42,596 nucleotides of DNA from Reyranella sp. (lineage in GTDB: Bacteria > Pseudomonadota > Alphaproteobacteria > Reyranellales > Reyranellaceae): positions 1 through 42,596 of the forward strand of contig JAKFVH010000280.1 in the NCBI GenBank assembly GCA_021732285.1. Reading direction: 5' to 3'. This document shows positions 7,465 to 18,763 of the stretch, piece after piece. A model generated the notes under the pieces. The model had not been told where the DNA came from. It saw nothing but the letters and a program-made list of their open reading frames with translations, and made no database searches. Position numbers and translations under genes: made by a program. How positions within the stretch are numbered: the first letter of the stretch is position 1; the number at the start of each line of letters is the position of its first letter.

Positions 7465-8388
7465 ATGTACCTTTGCTACATCGATGAATCAGGTACACCC
7501 GATGTACCCGGTAATAGCTCGCATTTCGTTCTGTCCGGTCTAGCACTGCCAATTTAGCATTGGCGAGATGCTGATCGCGATATCGCGCGGGTCATGTCGA
7601 ACTACGGCCTAAGAGATGCCGAACTGCATACAGCTTGGGTATTGCGACCGTATTTGGAGCAATCTCGTATCCCAAACTTCGGCACTTTGTCCTGGACAAT
7701 GCGCAGAAGCGCCGTTGAGCGACTACGCAATGCTCATTTGCTTAGCCTGCAGCAGCGGCGGCAACAAAAGACATACCGCCAAGCTCGGAAGAACTATGCG
7801 CACACCGCGGCCTATGTTCATCTGACTCATGATGAACGAGTGCGGCTGGTCCGAGAACTCGCCGACGTTGTAGGAGGCTGGGGATTCGCAAGACTTTTTG
7901 CTGAGTGCATTGACAAGCTGTACTTCGATCCCGTGCGGACTGGTCGCCCTATCGAAGTACAGGCATTTGAGCAAATCGTGTCGCGGTTTGAGCGCTATCT
8001 GAGAAACATGAGCCAACAGGGCAATCGAACCGCTGCGCCCCCAGGTCAGCAAGCGCAACTGGCATTCGGCTTACTTGTTCATGACAACAATGAAACGATC
8101 GCGCGCAAGCACACTAATCTCATGCGTTCATTTCATGAACAAGGCACTCAGTGGGCGGATATCGAGCACATCATCGAAACGCCAATGTTTGTAGACAGCA
8201 GACTAACGAGCATGGTGCAGGTTGCCGATCTTTGCGCATACGCTCTTAGGCGATTTGTGGAGAAGCAAGAGGATGATCTATTTCGGCGAGTATTTCCTCG
8301 AGCAGATCGCATGGGAGCTTATGCCGTGGGGGTTAGGCATTTTTCGATTCAGACTTGCAGCTGTCATATTTGTGAGAGTCACAACTGA
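7465..8388 (+). pseudogene. DUF3800 (RNase H-like fold) gene interrupted by an in-frame TAG
   Basis: The frame starts at ATG 7465, after GGGGG at 7451-7455, with MYLCYIDESGTPDVPGNSSH, the characteristic DUF3800 N-terminus whose Asp-Glu belongs to the putative nuclease site. It stops at TAG 7555-7557, then continues in the same frame to 8388; from ATG 7594 it is open for 264 codons. The downstream part has the family's C-terminal signature (TSMVQVADLCAYALRRFVEK). Read through, the protein would have 307 residues, a normal length. As it stands, re-initiation at 7594 would give a product lacking the YIDESG motif. The family is poorly characterised; the surrounding DNA is lower in GC than its neighbours, suggesting horizontal acquisition. 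Confidence 0.75.
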
Positions 8389-8441
8389 CATGCGCAATGG
8401 CCGGGCTTCGCGGGCTTAATGTTGTGCACTGACTGCAGGGA

Positions 8442-9044
8442 ATGGCTGAACAGGTCACTATCGATTTCTATCTTGGGCTGGGCAGCCGCTACTCCTATCT
8501 CGCGGCGAGCCAGGTCGAGCGCATCGAGAAGACCCACCGCTGCCGCTTCGTCTGGAAGCCGATCGCCAGCGGCGCGCTGATGGATCGCCGTGGCGGCAAC
8601 CCGTTCCGCGGCGAGCCGCTGTCGGGCCAGTACGACTGGGGCTACCGCGAGTACGACGCCAAGTGCTGGGCTGACTACTACGGCATCCCGTTCCGCGAGC
8701 CTGTCACGTTCCGGGTCGATCCTGACAGGCTGGCGCTCGCCTGCCTCGCCGCCGACGGACAGGGCGCGCTGGTGCCGTGCTGTCGGCTGCTGCAGCGGCT
8801 GATCTTCGTCGATGGCGTGGCGATCGACGATGAGATCATCGCTGGGTTGCCCAAGCACCTCGGCCTGGATGAGCAGGCATTCCGGCGCGACCTCGCGGCA
8901 TCGCAGACGCGCGCACGGCACGAGGGCCTGCTGAACGAGGCGCGGGCACGTGGCGCGTTCGGCGTCCCGACCTTCTTCCTCGATAAGCAGATGTTCTGGG
9001 GCAACGACCGCCTCGTGTTGCTCGAGGCGGCGTTGGCGAAGTGA
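8442..9044 (+). CDS. DsbA/HCCA-isomerase-family protein (2-hydroxychromene-2-carboxylate isomerase-like)
   Basis: A 200-residue thioredoxin-fold protein with the kappa-GST/HCCA isomerase layout: IDFYLGLGSRYSYLAASQ at the N-terminus (the serine-rich glutathione-contact segment), a long helical insertion, and FGVPTFFLDKQMFWGNDRLVLLEAAL at the C-terminus, including the cis-proline Val-Pro-Thr. The motif usually reads S-P-Y-S-Y; here the proline is arginine. There is no CxxC, so it is not a disulfide oxidoreductase. Homologues isomerise 2-hydroxychromene-2-carboxylate in aromatic degradation or use glutathione on other substrates. An SDR gene follows 19 bases downstream and is probably co-transcribed. 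Confidence 0.8.
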   Translation: MAEQVTIDFYLGLGSRYSYLAASQVERIEKTHRCRFVWKPIASGALMDRRGGNPFRGEPLSGQYDWGYREYDAKCWADYYGIPFREPVTFRVDPDRLALACLAADGQGALVPCCRLLQRLIFVDGVAIDDEIIAGLPKHLGLDEQAFRRDLAASQTRARHEGLLNEARARGAFGVPTFFLDKQMFWGNDRLVLLEAALAK

Positions 9045-9063
9045 ACTAATGAAAGGACAAACG

Positions 9064-9822
9064 ATGTCTCAGCTCTTTGCCGGCCGGGTGGCGCTGATCA
9101 CGGGGTCAGGCCATGGCATCGGCCGCGCCACGGCGCTGAGACTCGCATCGCTTGGCGCCACGGTGGGCATCAACGATCTCAAGCCGGAGTTCGTCGACAA
9201 GGTTTTAGGCGAAGTGGGTGCGGCCGGCGGCAAGGCGATCGGCGTCACCGAGAACGTCGCGACGCGCGATGGCATGCGCAGGGCCGTCCTTGGCCTGGCC
9301 GAGCGCGCGGGGCGCCTCGATGTGCTGGTCAACAACGCCGCCTGGGTGCGCTACCAGGCGATTCCGGATGTCGCGCCGGAGACGGTCGACCGCATGGTCG
9401 AGATCGGCTTCAAGGCGGTGGTGTGGGGCATCCAGGCCGCCGCCGAGGTGATGCATCCCGAGCGTGGCGGGACCATCGTCAACCTGGCATCAGTTGCGGG
9501 CATCGTCTCGGCGCGCAACAGCATCGTCTATAGCGGCATCAAGGCCGGCGTCATGGGCATCACGCGCGCGGCCGCGGCCGAGCTCGGCGCCCGCAAGATC
9601 CGCGTCAACGCCGTGGCACCGGGGGCCGTCCCGACCGAGGGCACGCAGCGCAACCGCAACGCCGAGCTCGATGCGCGCCGCATCGCGCGCACGCCGCTCG
9701 GCCGCCTCGGCACGGTCGACGACGTCGCCCGCGTCATCTGCTTCCTGGCGGGCGAGGAGAGCGGCTTTCTCACCGGCCAGACGCTGGCGGCCGACGGCGG
9801 CTTCACCACCGCCAATCTCTAG
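9064..9822 (+). CDS. Short-chain dehydrogenase/reductase (SDR)
   Basis: A 252-residue classical SDR. I choose ATG 9064 because GAAAGGA at 9050-9056 sits at normal distance; an ATG at 9049 in the same frame is less well placed. Signatures: the nucleotide-binding GSGHGIG at 14-20, NNAA at 90-93, Ser143 in LASVAG, and the catalytic YSGIK with Tyr156 and Lys160, then the PGAVPTEGT segment. The aspartate of INDLKPE after beta-2 suggests NAD rather than NADP preference (inference). It follows the HCCA-isomerase-like gene and precedes the leader RNA of the MATE gene. The substrate is unknown. Confidence 0.88.
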   Translation: MSQLFAGRVALITGSGHGIGRATALRLASLGATVGINDLKPEFVDKVLGEVGAAGGKAIGVTENVATRDGMRRAVLGLAERAGRLDVLVNNAAWVRYQAIPDVAPETVDRMVEIGFKAVVWGIQAAAEVMHPERGGTIVNLASVAGIVSARNSIVYSGIKAGVMGITRAAAAELGARKIRVNAVAPGAVPTEGTQRNRNAELDARRIARTPLGRLGTVDDVARVICFLAGEESGFLTGQTLAADGGFTTANL

Positions 9823-9871
9823 CGCGTGTTTGCCAGGCCGGCCGGGCTTCGCTAGGTTGCCGGTCTGTTCA

Positions 9872-9996
9872 GGGGATACTCCGACTTGAGTCAGCGCTAG
9901 CCACACGGTCCGACCTCGGACCGGTCTAAGTCTCCTGTCGCAAGACGGGAGGACGCACGGCATCGCCCGTGCAGGCGCTGTGCTCCGGAGTTCCCC
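9872..9996 (+). ncRNA. Multibranched leader RNA sequestering the MATE ribosome-binding site (riboswitch candidate)
   Basis: Five helices can form at once. P1 pairs 9872-9883 with 9986-9996 (GGGGA/TCCCC and ACTCCG/CGGAGT, one bulged T), burying the Shine-Dalgarno GGAG at 9987-9990. P2 is CAGCGC 9892-9897 with GCGCTG 9975-9980. P3 is CGGTCCG 9906-9912 with CGGACCG 9917-9923. P4 is 9930-9939 with 9944-9954, closed by a GCAA tetraloop. P5 is GCACGG 9955-9960 with CCGTGC 9967-9972. P3-P5 emerge from P2 as a four-way junction. The MATE gene starts with TTG at 9997, one base after P1. I do not recognise a known riboswitch class; pieces recall guanidine-I elements but the consensus does not fit. Confidence 0.6.
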
Positions 9997-11349
9997 TTGT
10001 CCCATCCTCTTCTGACCGCGCCCATCGGGCGGAGCCTGCTGCGGCTGGCGGGGCCGACCACAGGTCTCATGTTGGTGCAGATCCTAGTCGCGGCCGTCGA
10101 CGTCTATTTCATCGGCCGGCTGGGCATCGATGCGCTCGCCGCCGTCGCGCTGGTCTTCCCCTTCCAGATGCTGATGATGAACATCGCCATGGGCGGAATG
10201 GGCGGCAGCGTCGCCGCGTCGATGGCGCGTGCCCTGGGCGCGGCGCGCCTCGACGATGCCCGCGGTCTCGTGGTGCACGCGCTGGTCCTGGCCGTGGCGA
10301 GCGGACTGGTCTTCACCGCATTCGCGTGGTCGCTGGCGCCCGCGCTCTACGCGCTGATGGGGGGTGTCGGCGGCGCGCTGGAGGCCGCCGTCGCCTACAG
10401 CCATGTGTGGTTCGCCGGAGCCGTGCTGCTGTGGCTGTTCGCTTTCCTGTCGTCGCTGCTGCGCGGCGGTGGCGATGCCGCGACGCCCGGGCTCTATGGT
10501 CTTTTAGGCTCGATCGTCTACGTGCCGCTGGCCGGCATCCTGGCGCTGGGTGTCGGCCCATGGCCCGGGCTCGGTCTCGTCGGGCTTGCGATTGCAAGCA
10601 TGGTCACGACGGGCGCCACTGTGCTGCTGCTCGCGCGCGTGGTGTGGCGCGGCCGGCTGGGCTTCGTGCCCGCCCTTGCCGGCATCCGCCTGCAGCGGCG
10701 GCTGTTTGCGGAGATCCTGCGCGTGGGCCTGCTGGGCTCGCTGACGACCCTGACTGCCAACGCGACGGCCATGGTGATGGCAGGCCTGGTCGGCCGCTTC
10801 GGCGTCGCCGCGCTGGCAGGCTACGGCATCGGCGTCCGCCTGGAATTCATGGTGGCGCCGATTGCCTTCGGCATCGGCACCGGCCTCACCACGCTGGTCG
10901 GCGTGGCGGCCGGCGCCGGCGCCTGGCGGCGCGCCGTCAGGGCGGCCTGGACCGGCGGGCTCGTCTCGTTCGGCGTGATCGGGCTGATCGGCTGGACGGT
11001 GGCGCTGATGCCCGAGAGCTGGGCGCGCCTGTTCGCCTCGGATGCAGCGGTCGTCGCCGCCAGCGCCGCCTACATCACGCGCGTGGCGCCGTTCTACTGC
11101 CTGTTCGGGCTCGCCCTCACGCTCTACTTCGCGAGCCAGGGTGCGGGTCGCATGGCCGTCCCCGCCATCGCCGGCGTCGTGCGCATGGTCGCGACGATCC
11201 TCGCCGGCTGGCTGGCCGTCGAGAAGTTCGATCTGGGATTGGAAGGCGTGTTCGCGGCGATCGCCATCGGCATGGCCGTCTATGGTGGCCTGATGGCGGG
11301 ATTGCTACTGCTCGCGCCGTGGGGGCCGCGGCAGCCACGCTTCAAGTGA
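9997..11349 (+). CDS. MATE-family multidrug/toxin efflux transporter
   Basis: A 450-residue, about 12-helix inner-membrane antiporter. The start is TTG 9997 with GGAG at 9987-9990. Two homologous halves are recognisable: GPTTGLMLVQILVAAVDVYFIGRLGIDALAAVALVFPF in the first half and a second LRVGLLGSLTTLTANATAMVMAGLVGRFGVAALAGYGIGVRLEF, each with the family's G-x-x-G-x-x-A-L-A pattern. MATE proteins export cationic drugs or organic compounds in exchange for H+ or Na+. The structured leader before the start codon suggests post-transcriptional control. The 3' end overlaps the convergent membrane-protein gene by 8 bases. Confidence 0.88.
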   Translation: MSHPLLTAPIGRSLLRLAGPTTGLMLVQILVAAVDVYFIGRLGIDALAAVALVFPFQMLMMNIAMGGMGGSVAASMARALGAARLDDARGLVVHALVLAVASGLVFTAFAWSLAPALYALMGGVGGALEAAVAYSHVWFAGAVLLWLFAFLSSLLRGGGDAATPGLYGLLGSIVYVPLAGILALGVGPWPGLGLVGLAIASMVTTGATVLLLARVVWRGRLGFVPALAGIRLQRRLFAEILRVGLLGSLTTLTANATAMVMAGLVGRFGVAALAGYGIGVRLEFMVAPIAFGIGTGLTTLVGVAAGAGAWRRAVRAAWTGGLVSFGVIGLIGWTVALMPESWARLFASDAAVVAASAAYITRVAPFYCLFGLALTLYFASQGAGRMAVPAIAGVVRMVATILAGWLAVEKFDLGLEGVFAAIAIGMAVYGGLMAGLLLLAPWGPRQPRFK

Positions 11350-12148
11350 ACGGCCAGAAGGCACGCTTGAAGCAGGTCGACGCGGAGTCGAGCCTCTGTC
11401 GATTGCTGTCGAAATAGGGCAGCGCTTTCGCTCCCAGGGCCCTCGCCCAGTTGTCCACGGCCGCGACGCTTTCCGGACTGCTCGCCAACGGCAGGGTACG
11501 ATGAATGACGACCCAGGCGCCGAGCAAGTCGAAGATGTCGTCAGGCCCTGCCAGCAACTGCTGCACAAATTCAGCGATGGTCGTGGGCGTAGGGTCAGGC
11601 TCGTTCAACGGGGCAGTTGAAGGGCCGGCTTTGCTCCTTGGATCGGGCGCGCCCTGACCAGGCGGCGCGCCGGCTTCGCCAGCATCCGACAGGTGCCACT
11701 TGCGCAACAGCTGTTTGACTTCGGCCACCAACTCGTTCGGCAGCCGGCCCTTGAATTCGCTGAACAGGAATTGGCGATCAGGATCGAGGACGAACAGGTA
11801 GGCGTCGGCTTGGACATTGTTCCTGAGCGCGACGCCGGAGATGCCGCCGACGCGGAACACCAGCTCTTCGGACAGGCGAGCGAAACGTGACGAGTCGGTC
11901 GCAAGGCTGGCGCGACAGGCCGAGTACTGGCTGTAGGTGAAGGTGAGGATCCCGACGGCAACCGTGCTGAGGAGCCACAGAGTGATCGGGCGGTTGACCC
12001 AGCTCCAGTTGCGCCGTCCTCGGGCGGCTGACTCCGCTTTCTGCTCGGCGGCGTGAAGCTCCGCTTCGAGAGCGTGCTCATCAAGGGCCGGCCCGGCATC
12101 CGCGGAGATGCCGGTTTGACTGTTGGGTGTCGGATCTCCGGACGCCAT
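11342..12148 (-). CDS. Uncharacterised single-pass membrane protein
   Basis: A 268-residue protein I do not recognise. A charged, alanine/glutamate-rich N-terminal segment (about residues 20-45, likely helical) precedes one transmembrane helix (PITLWLLSTVAVGILTFTYS, about 54-73). The rest is extramembrane, with LVFRVGGISGVALRNNVQADAYLFVLDP, a proline-rich linker around residues 160-185, and a helical C-terminus with ALPYFDSNRQRLDSASTCFKR. There is no catalytic motif that I can identify. It stands alone between the convergent MATE gene and the fad operon. The start ATG 12148 lacks a strong Shine-Dalgarno, so a slightly different start is possible. Confidence 0.7.
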   Translation of the reverse strand: MASGDPTPNSQTGISADAGPALDEHALEAELHAAEQKAESAARGRRNWSWVNRPITLWLLSTVAVGILTFTYSQYSACRASLATDSSRFARLSEELVFRVGGISGVALRNNVQADAYLFVLDPDRQFLFSEFKGRLPNELVAEVKQLLRKWHLSDAGEAGAPPGQGAPDPRSKAGPSTAPLNEPDPTPTTIAEFVQQLLAGPDDIFDLLGAWVVIHRTLPLASSPESVAAVDNWARALGAKALPYFDSNRQRLDSASTCFKRAFWPFT

Positions 12149-12208
12149 GCGCGCCGGCCGACGCTTTCCACCGCAAGACGAGGCGGGAAGCCGATCGGCA
12201 GACCGTGC

Positions 12209-13399
<1,191 letters not shown>

Positions 13400-13435
13400 G
13401 ATTGTTCCTCCTGATGAAAGCCATTACTGGTGCCT

Positions 13436-13555
13436 TCCCCCTCCGGCCCCCTCATCGAAGAATTGGGGGCCACCTCCCCCGTAAGACGGGGGAGGAGATG
13501 ATCTCGTGCCTCCCCCATCATATGGGGGAGGTGGCCCGAAGGGCCGGAGGGGGAG
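13436..13555. repeat. Compound inverted repeat with two CCTCCCCC/GGGGGAGG hairpins
   Basis: Three nested inverted repeats are visible. Outer arms CCCCCTCCGGCCC 13437-13449 and GGGCCGGAGGGGG 13541-13553; middle arms 13467-13480 and 13524-13537; and two small hairpins, CCTCCCCCG 13473-13481/13487-13495 (loop TAAGA) and CCTCCCCCA 13509-13517/13523-13531 (loop TCATA). The hairpins differ by one base pair that remains complementary. The layout is that of a REP/BIME-type intergenic element. It lies inside the fadJ-fadA transcript and could process or attenuate it. A related CCTCCCCC hairpin acts as a terminator at 41827. Confidence 0.75.
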
Positions 13556-13571
13556 GGCCCCAAACGTTGAA

Positions 13572-15665
<2,094 letters not shown>

Positions 15666-15737
15666 GGCGTTCTTCCCTGAAATCGGAGCCGTTGGAGTTG
15701 GCTTCTCTTAGCAACAGCCGGGGTCGCCGCCCAGCGG

Positions 15738-16655
15738 TCAGCGGTTCCGCCGTGCGGAGGGTGGAAAATCGCGGACCACCAGGCCGTGGCTTTCGTCGGA
15801 GGCGCGCGCCGGGTTCGGGCCCATCGCCCGTCGCCCATGCTCCATGACGCAGACATGGGAATAGAGGTTGGCCAGCCACAGCCGGCCTTCCGCCGTCATG
15901 TTGAGGGCCTGCACGGCCGCGCCCAGATATGGCTCGACCTTGGACCAGAAGAAGCGGGGATAGTGGTCCGCTACGTCGGCCGGCGTGGCGTAACCCAGGA
16001 GTTTGTTGACGCCGATCTCCTCGAATTCATGGAACAGGGCATTGAGCTTCCTTGGATACAGGGGATCGCCAAGCTGGCCGATGAGATCGGCGGCGCGCAC
16101 GAACGCCGCCTCGGTGTCGGTCTCGGCGTGGTCGCCGTCGTCCGGCACCGGAAAGCGCGTCAGTTCGATGTTGCGCGCCAGGCGATCGGGCTCGATCAGG
16201 GGATTGAAGGCGAAGCGCTCGCGCACGTAGGTCTTTGAGCGGTCGACATGGTAGGGCGCGAGAGCGGCGTCGGAGGCGCCACGCGGCAACTCGATCATGT
16301 CGCCCTGGGCATTGGCCACGAAGCGGTGTTCGGTGTCGGCCCGGCATATGCCGCGCAGATAGCCGATGTCGTGGGTCAGCGCCGCCAGGACGACGTGCAG
16401 CCACATGTCGGGTGGAACGTGGTAGGTCAGGCGCAGCCCGCGCACGATGTCCTGCGCCACCAGGGTCACCAGAACGGTGTGCTCGGCGGTGTGATAGAGC
16501 GCGTCACTGAGCGACAGCCTCTCGATCACCAGCCGCGCCGCTTCTCCCAGGATGTCGGCATGGGATGGCGGCGCCGCCTTGCCGTAGCTGCGGACGAACG
16601 TCGCGACGAGGCGGTCGGCCAGGGAGTCGGCCAGCAGGGAAGAGGTCTGGAGCAT
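15738..16655 (-). CDS. HD-domain metal-dependent phosphohydrolase-like protein
   Basis: A 305-residue protein. The HD signature is present as LYHTAEHTVLV (first His), then VVLAALTHDIGYLRG (the His-Asp pair), with a later AFVRAADLIGQLGDP carrying a conserved aspartate. Such domains bind divalent metals and hydrolyse phosphodiesters or phosphomonoesters of nucleotides or signalling molecules; no GGDEF, PAS or RelA domain is attached, so the substrate is unknown. The start ATG 16655 overlaps the stop of the small exported-protein gene by one base (TGATG reading), so the two are co-translated. Confidence 0.75.
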   Translation of the reverse strand: MLQTSSLLADSLADRLVATFVRSYGKAAPPSHADILGEAARLVIERLSLSDALYHTAEHTVLVTLVAQDIVRGLRLTYHVPPDMWLHVVLAALTHDIGYLRGICRADTEHRFVANAQGDMIELPRGASDAALAPYHVDRSKTYVRERFAFNPLIEPDRLARNIELTRFPVPDDGDHAETDTEAAFVRAADLIGQLGDPLYPRKLNALFHEFEEIGVNKLLGYATPADVADHYPRFFWSKVEPYLGAAVQALNMTAEGRLWLANLYSHVCVMEHGRRAMGPNPARASDESHGLVVRDFPPSARRNR

Positions 16656-16900
16656 CAGCGATGCCGCCGCGCGGTGGGCGCATGGCCGCGTCGATGGATG
16701 AAGGCGCCGTAGCCCAGCACGGGGTAGTAGACGGGCACGTAAACCGGCTGAACGACGACCGTGGGCTCCGCAGGCGGGTCGTACCAGGCCGTCGGCGGTG
16801 CGCCGCTGCCGCGCAGGATGACGACGGATGTTGCCGCGTCCTCGGCGAGGGCGGGCGCCGCGAAGACGACAAGCGCAAGCAGCGAGGGGGCTAGACGCAT
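16655..16900 (-). CDS. Small exported protein, unknown function
   Basis: An 81-residue protein with a clear signal peptide (MRLAPSLLALVVFAAPALAE). The mature ~60 residues are rich in proline, valine and tyrosine (PTVVVQPVYVPVYYPVLGYGAF) and end in a basic arginine/histidine tail. I recognise no family. It precedes the HD-domain gene with a one-base overlap, which supports it being a real gene, although a low-complexity sequence of this size could be a spurious frame. Confidence 0.55.
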   Translation of the reverse strand: MRLAPSLLALVVFAAPALAEDAATSVVILRGSGAPPTAWYDPPAEPTVVVQPVYVPVYYPVLGYGAFIHRRGHAPTARRHR

Positions 16901-17015
16901 CGTGGCCTCGTCAGGACGAACGGTTCCGCCGTGCGGTGAGCGATCACGCTAGCACTCCCGGCGCGCAGTCGCTATGCATCGCCGCGCAAAAAGAACTCAA
17001 GAGGCCGTGACAGCA

Positions 17016-18011
17016 ATGACGACGACCAGACGCACCCTCATCCGCGCCGCCGCAGGCTTCGCCGTCGCAAGCCCTGCCATCCTTGGTCCTGAGGCCTTGA
17101 GGGCCCAGCCGGCGTGGCCGACCAAGCCGATCACCATCGTGGTGAACTTCCCGGCGGGCGGCCTGACCGACGGCATCGCCCGCTCGTTCGGCCAGAGCGT
17201 CCAGCAGGCGACCGGCCAGCAGGTCATCATCGACAACAAGCCCGGCGCCAGCGGCAACATCGGCGCGGCCCTGGTCGCCCGTGCGCCGGCCGACGGCTAC
17301 ACCTTCCTGCACTCGGTCTCGAGCACGCTTGTGCAGAACCGCGTGATGTTCAAGTCGATGGGCTTCGATCCCGACAAGGATCTCACCATCATCTCGGGCA
17401 CGTCGTCGGGCGTGCTGCCGGTCGTCGTGCACAAGTCGGTGCCGGTCTCGAACCTCAAGGAGTTCGTCGAGTACGCCAAGACCAACAAGGTGAACTTCGG
17501 CTCGTGGGCGCTCGGCTCCTCGGCGCACATCTTCGCCCAGGCCCTGAACGAGAAGTTCGGCCTCAAGATCGAGGTCGTGACCTACAAGGGCGAAGCGCCG
17601 ATGTGGCAGGACATGGGTGCCGGCCAGCTGCAGGCCGCCATGGGCAGCCCGCAGGCCTTCAATGCGCTGCTGGTCAAGGGCGAGATCAAGCCGATCGTGG
17701 CGCCCTCCCGCGTGCGTTCGGCCAAGTTCCCCGACCTCGCGACCTCGGCCGAGCAGGGGTTCACCGACGACGTGTTCACGGTGCGCGGCTGGCTCGCGCT
17801 CGCCGCTCCCGCGGCGACGCCCAAGCCGATCGTGCAGAAGATGTCGGATCTCTGGGTCGCCGCCGCCGATTCCGAGCCCGGCCGCAGGATGATGGAAAGC
17901 TTCGGCCTCACCGAGAAGCCCTTGAACCACGAGGAGGTCATGAAGGACTACGAGGTCCTCAAGGCCACCGTGATCCCGCGCATCGTGGCGCTCGGCATCG
18001 TGCCCGAATAG
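17016..18011 (+). CDS. Tripartite tricarboxylate transporter (Bug-family) solute-binding protein
   Basis: A 331-residue exported receptor. I choose ATG 17016 because TTRRTLIRAAAGFAVASPAIL is a normal Tat signal; a start 14 codons upstream would only add an unrelated head. The mature protein opens with PITIVVNFPAGGLTDGIARSFGQ and the ligand-loop VIIDNKPGASGNIGAALVARAPADGYTFL, both diagnostic of the Bug/TctC family. These proteins bind carboxylates or aromatic acids for TctAB-type permeases. No permease gene is nearby, which is usual for orphan Bug receptors in these bacteria. The following alpha/beta hydrolase and SDR lie on the same strand and may act on the same compound (inference). Confidence 0.9.
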   Translation: MTTTRRTLIRAAAGFAVASPAILGPEALRAQPAWPTKPITIVVNFPAGGLTDGIARSFGQSVQQATGQQVIIDNKPGASGNIGAALVARAPADGYTFLHSVSSTLVQNRVMFKSMGFDPDKDLTIISGTSSGVLPVVVHKSVPVSNLKEFVEYAKTNKVNFGSWALGSSAHIFAQALNEKFGLKIEVVTYKGEAPMWQDMGAGQLQAAMGSPQAFNALLVKGEIKPIVAPSRVRSAKFPDLATSAEQGFTDDVFTVRGWLALAAPAATPKPIVQKMSDLWVAAADSEPGRRMMESFGLTEKPLNHEEVMKDYEVLKATVIPRIVALGIVPE

Positions 18012-18059
18012 GCCGATGGCGGCCTTGCGCCCTGACTGGAAGCGCATCATTTCGCTTGA

Positions 18060-18761
18060 ATGGCTGCATTCCTTCTGGTCCCCGGCGCATGGCTTGGCGG
18101 CTGGTGCTGGCGTGATGTCGCGTCGCCCCTCCAGGCCGGCGGCCATGCGGTGATTGCGGCCACGTTGACCGGCCTCGGCGAGCGCGCGCATCTGCTTCGC
18201 CCTGACATCGGGCTCGACACGCATGTCACCGACATCATGGACCTTCTTCACCAGCGGGACTTGCACGATGTCACGCTGGTCGGCCACAGCTACGGCGGAA
18301 CGGTGATCACGGCCGTCGCTGAGCGGGTGCCGGATCGCGTTCGACGCCTTGTCTATCTGGACGCATCCGTGCCGCGCGACGGCGAATCGAACAATGACGT
18401 CATCGGCCCTGCGCACGCGGCGGCGTTGCGGTCGGCGGCGGATGCGCATGGCGACGGATGGCGTGTGCCTCCGGATGCCTCGGTCGGCGACGGACTGCCC
18501 GACGCGCTTCGACGCTGGGTCACGTCACGCCTGACGCCGCATCCCTTGCGACCGTTTGGCGAACCGGTCGTTGTTCGTTCACAAGCCGCAGCCGCACTGC
18601 CGCGGACATTCATCCGAACGTCGGTGCAATCCGTGCTTTATGCCGAGCTCTTGGAGCGCGCCCGCAAGGCAGGCTGGTCGTGTCGGGATCTTAGGGGAGG
18701 TCACTATCCGATGTTTACCGAACCGCAGCTGGTCGCCGCGGCATTGGCCGAGTTGGCGTAG
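18060..18761 (+). CDS. Alpha/beta hydrolase
   Basis: A 233-residue alpha/beta-hydrolase of the short methylesterase/EstC type: FLLVPGAWLGGWCWRDVASPL carries the oxyanion loop, VGHSYGG holds nucleophile Ser77, and GGHYPMF near the C-terminus supplies His215. The length and the W-C-W segment match plant methylesterase-like bacterial esterases. It lies 48 bases after the Bug receptor and 2 bases before the next SDR start (TTG 18764), so it is likely part of a three-gene unit. The substrate is unknown. Confidence 0.85.
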   Translation: MAAFLLVPGAWLGGWCWRDVASPLQAGGHAVIAATLTGLGERAHLLRPDIGLDTHVTDIMDLLHQRDLHDVTLVGHSYGGTVITAVAERVPDRVRRLVYLDASVPRDGESNNDVIGPAHAAALRSAADAHGDGWRVPPDASVGDGLPDALRRWVTSRLTPHPLRPFGEPVVVRSQAAAALPRTFIRTSVQSVLYAELLERARKAGWSCRDLRGGHYPMFTEPQLVAAALAELA

Positions 18762-18763
18762 CC

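Noticed and set aside
9844..9960. Guanidine-I (ykkC) riboswitch before the MATE gene
   Set aside because: CTAGG..GCCGG, GGTCCGA and ACACGG fragments are present, but order and spacing do not fit the consensus and the AAAGCCCGGGAG block is missing. I list the element as an unassigned leader RNA.
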